Shown: positions 60,629-64,000 of the stretch, one piece after another
Layout: the number at the start of each line of letters is the position of its first letter
Numbering within the stretch: position 1 is the stretch's first letter
Assembly (NCBI GenBank): GCA_032209605.1
Contig: JASFXZ010000001.1
Location: forward strand, 42,784,619 to 42,848,618
Source: Mactromeris polynyma
Taxonomy: Eukaryota; Mollusca; Bivalvia; Venerida; Mactridae
Length of the DNA: 64,000 nucleotides
Direction: 5' to 3'
Notes under the pieces: model-generated
Told to the model about the DNA's origin: nothing
Seen by the model: the letters and a program-made list of their open reading frames with translations, nothing else
Databases searched by the model: none
Translations under genes and position numbers: made by a program

Positions 60629-60999
60629 CTGGACTCCTGATATCAAGGTAATGGGTTCAAATTCTGCCGTATGTGAGATTCTACCACATACTTAGCAATC
60701 CTTGAATAACAAGTTAGCCACGCAGGAAGCAATCATCGAGAATGTTTTATAAAGGTGGTTGTATTAACTTTTTCACAATGAGTGTAAATTACCATGCAGT
60801 TTTAATGTCTGTGGTTTTCTATCAATACTCGGGCAAGCTCTTCCGACATATCATAGTCTACTTGTAAGATAAGCTAGGATTCCTCTTGTTCATGAGATTT
60901 GTCAAAACATTAAATAATTCAGGAAAGTACAGTAAAGTGCATTACCAGTAAGTTCTGTTGTGTTTTATGTGAGTTTTCTAGGCTCAATGTGTTAGAAGA

Positions 61000-61239
61000 A
61001 TGTTGAGGTACTCTCAATCTTTGCTTGTACCATGCAACATCTCCAGAGCAACACCCTTTAGGAGACAAATATTTTGTCGGTTGTTGTACAAGGACGTTCA
61101 GATTGATAGTTCCTTACTACAGGAGACAATAATGCTGATGTTAACAGAGATTGATGCTCTGAAGAGGTTGCTCCGTACTTCCAAGAGTGACTTTAATGTC
61201 ACAAAGCAAAGGTTGAACCATAAACTTCACAGTGCCTAA
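61000..61239 (+). CDS. Candidate small protein, 79 aa, unrecognised
   Basis: An ATG at 61,000 opens 79 codons ending in TAA. The first ~30 residues are basic and hydroxylated with no acidic residue (MLRYSQSLLVPCNISRATPF, then RRQIFCRLLYK), like a mitochondrial presequence. The rest (ETIMLMLTEIDALKRLLRTS, then DFNVTKQRL) could form an amphipathic or coiled-coil helix. A good acceptor (TGTGAGTTTTCTAG at ~60,980) precedes it, so it might be the last exon of a longer gene. I do not recognise the family. It lies in the gap between two convergent 3' ends and may be chance. Confidence 0.25.
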   Translation: MLRYSQSLLVPCNISRATPFRRQIFCRLLYKDVQIDSSLLQETIMLMLTEIDALKRLLRTSKSDFNVTKQRLNHKLHSA

Positions 61240-61354
61240 ATAAGGTTCGTGTTACTTTCTACAGTCTGGTTTTACCAGCACAGGTACTCGGACACTATAT
61301 GGAACATAAATCAAAGAGCTGTTCACATCTAAATTCCACACACACACAAAAAAC

Positions 61355-61382
61355 AACCATGACTGGCTTTTTCTATTTTTAT
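61355..61382 (-). terminator. Poly(A) signal of a convergent minus-strand gene
   Basis: On the minus strand AATAAA (complement of TTTATT near 61,377) is followed about 25-30 nt later by GTTGTTTTTTGTGTGTGTGTGG, read as the usual GU-rich element. This marks the 3' end of a transcript entering from beyond 64,000. Confidence 0.55.
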
Positions 61383-64000
61383 TCTGGCAATGACAAAAAC
61401 AATGTTGCAAAAAAGAAATTGGTCACAGAATAGTAATGTATATAATATAAACATTGCAGTACTAAGCAACATATTGTTAGCAAATAGAAAAAGATGTGTG
61501 TATTGTACAAGTACGAAATCAAAAAGTAACCATTAAAATGTGTTCTGTGTCATAAAAGGGAGTGAAACCAAAAGGGCTGTCACTTAAAAAAACATTAGGT
61601 TTCACAGGATATAAAAAATCTAGTGCACCAATGTTAGAACATTGGGTAACTGTTTTATCACAGTAAATGAAAACTTATAAACAGGTGCAGAGAACAACTA
61701 GTACAGTTAAGGTACCAGGAACCATGACATATTTTAACAAGTACATAAAAATTCATGGTGTCGAAATACAAACGTCAAGTTAAACAAGTAACTTTTAGTG
61801 ATCAGAAAGTTAACGGCATTGCTATACTAGTACATCATAAGTTACAGCTAAACATCGAAAGCCAAAAAAATCAAGCTCTTGTGTTTCATTAGAATGAACT
61901 TTTATATAAATACACACACACACATACATATTTGTAAACACACGTTTCGCAGAAACTAACAAGCACAATGTTTTAAGCAAAGTACAGAAATAAATACTTC
62001 CAGTTTGTTCAAGAATATATCGATATATTCTTTGACTAGATTTTGTACAATCGGTGGTCACAGAAAAATGTTTTGGTGTAACACAAGAGCATTTCAGACA
62101 CAGTACTGTTAAGCATTCTCCATGTGTGCTTGATAATGCTATTTCTGAAAATCTTACCTAATTGCTAATTGTCTGATTAAAAGTAAACATCTTTGAAAAA
62201 AATGACATAAAAACCATTGAGTGTTCAATACAGATCATGCCCATGTCAAATTACGAACAATCAACGTCGCTGTCATCACGAGATATAACTCAAATATTAA
62301 CACAAAACTAATACGAAATACAGATCTATAGACTTGAAGACCAAATAAGTAGGATAAATATATATAATTTGTAAACCTATAACTATATTGTAAAAATCAT
62401 TTGTTGTATTATATTGCACATGATATTTCACCAGGTTTGTCTCCCTTCTCCAGATCTTCAATATTAAAATGCAATGATCAATTTCATAAGTACTCGTTGT
62501 CTAATAATTTATATCAGATATTCGTATCAGTGACTCAAACTCTGTAACAAATGTCAGACTGATGCTATGATTTGAGAGAAGATAAACCCGACAGTAATAT
62601 TTAAACTGCACCAAACTCGCCTGCTGTATCTTCAGCTTATGTCAATACAATCACAGAGAACATTGATTTCTATAGAATGTCCGTTTCTAAACATGCTTCA
62701 ACAAACAAAACATGAAATGACTGAACACAACACAGTTATGTCCCATGTTCCAAGGACGAGAACAATGTCCGAGCAGTACATACAAATGTAAGCACCTTTA
62801 TGTTCGTCACTCAACAAACTAAACCATCAGTAGCACAAATACAGATAAACTTTAACAACTAGTCACAATTCACCACTTATAAAAACCTCTGCAGTTATAT
62901 GTAACAAAAATAATCAAGCACAATGGATCCTTCACCATAGCGACATAGGCACATACATATACAGCCAGTTGTGTTAAATCACGCAATATTTAACTAGGCG
63001 TAAAACTTTTGATCAGTTTATGATATATAAAGCAAGTATATTATATGCTCTACAATAGCAATGAAATATGCTCGAAATGCAGTAAATATAATACGAAAAT
63101 TATGAAAAAGGATCCAAATTATGTGCTGATAAAATGTACAAAAAGTATCCATCACCAGAGCTTGTACAATCAACATTGTATCTCACAAACTGTATACAAG
63201 TATATATAACCTCAAACCACATTCAAACTGTCTGGTCGTCCAACAATACACGAACCATTTCTTTACAAGAGACTTTACCAGGATACTACAACAAATAAGA
63301 ACTATTTGAGCTGAACATTGCATATCTAACTATTGCACTTAATATTTTATAACCAAATGTGCCTGTTCATAACAGTAACAAACCAATACCTTGACAGAAC
63401 GGTCACCTGAAACGCTGACATTGAAAGTCTGTGAAAATAGAGCTGTGAAAATGCACATGATTTTTTTTCAAAAGTGATCCCAAATTGTTTCTCTGATGGA
63501 ACAAAAAATTATTCAGAAAAATATTTAGAGTGCAAATCAATATTTCTTGACATGAAATAAGTAAAATCAGCAAATATACTAACTTATTTTGTGCATCATT
63601 TTCTGAGGATTTCACAATCATTGTAGATTACTAAATTATATTGCATTTTAGACAGAATTTCACAATTTGACCATCTGCTTCTGTCTAGACATACTAAATC
63701 TCGTTCTCTCAAGTATTTGAAATCTACAAACAGCCAGCATTTACCCAGGCACTTTTTAAGGAAGGCATTAACAGTGAATAAACCTTCACCATTCCATACA
63801 CCAACACATTCACTTAAATTCCAACACCATACTGTTATCAAAATACATCATGCCTATACACACTGAACTAACAATCAAACTTCTGCACTTTATCAAAATA
63901 TCATCAATCAATTTACATACTTGAAACTCCAACAGGGCTTGTCTTATAATGTTTTAGAACATATTTTTTTCACCAATTTTTTTTTATATTGGTACATACA
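61383..64000 (-). other. Probable 3' UTR of an unseen minus-strand gene
   Basis: No exon-like ORF is visible on either strand. The plus strand is A-rich, so the sequence is T-rich in the sense direction implied by the poly(A) signal at 61,377, like the FBXO33 3' UTR on the other strand. The coding part would lie to the right of the window. Confidence 0.4.

Noticed and set aside
63596..63841. Minus-strand ORF with FKYLRERDLVCLDRSRW, reminiscent of an F-box
   Set aside because: Only a few residues fit, and the expected N-terminal P/L-E-I/L pattern is missing. It lies in a probable 3' UTR.

Overview
The window looks like animal (eukaryotic) nuclear DNA, AT-rich and mostly non-coding. It has two intron-containing genes with GT-AG junctions and many short transposable elements. 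Several of the dispersed repeats are types I recognise from bivalve mollusc genomes: tRNA-headed SINEs ending in a GGCGTTAAACCC/CAAACAAA-like tail, elements ending in ...AGGTGAGCTAAAAA or GTGGGGGCATAAAA, and Helentron/pearl-like elements with GACCTTGACCTTTGA monomers. I therefore infer a bivalve; the species cannot be named from the sequence.

Layout. Positions 1-38,300 hold no gene I can support. They contain SINEs, several TA-flanked pogo/Tigger-like MITEs, Helentron-like tandem arrays (best at 9,479-10,936, exact 145-bp period), hAT-like and other terminal-inverted-repeat elements, a decayed mariner transposase (36,550-36,790) and a 34-bp minisatellite of about 19 copies (37,419-38,062). 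From 39,286 to 42,421 on the minus strand lies a four-exon gene for a 352-residue homologue of human C3orf38 (DUF4518 family). From 45,750 to 51,837 on the plus strand lies a five-exon gene for a 460-residue FBXO33 homologue (F-box only protein 33, an SCF ubiquitin-ligase receptor). The two genes are head to head, about 3.3 kb apart, and the space between is largely a 69-bp minisatellite whose orientation flips near 43,200.

Downstream of FBXO33 about 8.5 kb of T-rich sequence ends at paired AATAAA signals (60,298 and 60,311) with a GT-rich stretch beyond, which I read as a very long 3' UTR or set of alternative 3' ends. A short ORF (61,000-61,239) follows. Then comes a minus-strand 3' end (AATAAA complement near 61,377 with a GT-rich downstream element), so 61,355-64,000 is probably the 3' UTR of a convergent gene whose coding part lies outside the window.

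No operon-like cooperation between the two genes is expected. Their shared interest is regulatory. A perfect GTCACGTGAC palindrome occurs once in the C3orf38 promoter region and once just inside FBXO33 intron 1, and a perfect TGACGTCA lies 15 bp before the FBXO33 start codon. Exon boundaries were deduced by eye from splice consensus, reading frame and remembered human homologues. No database search was run.
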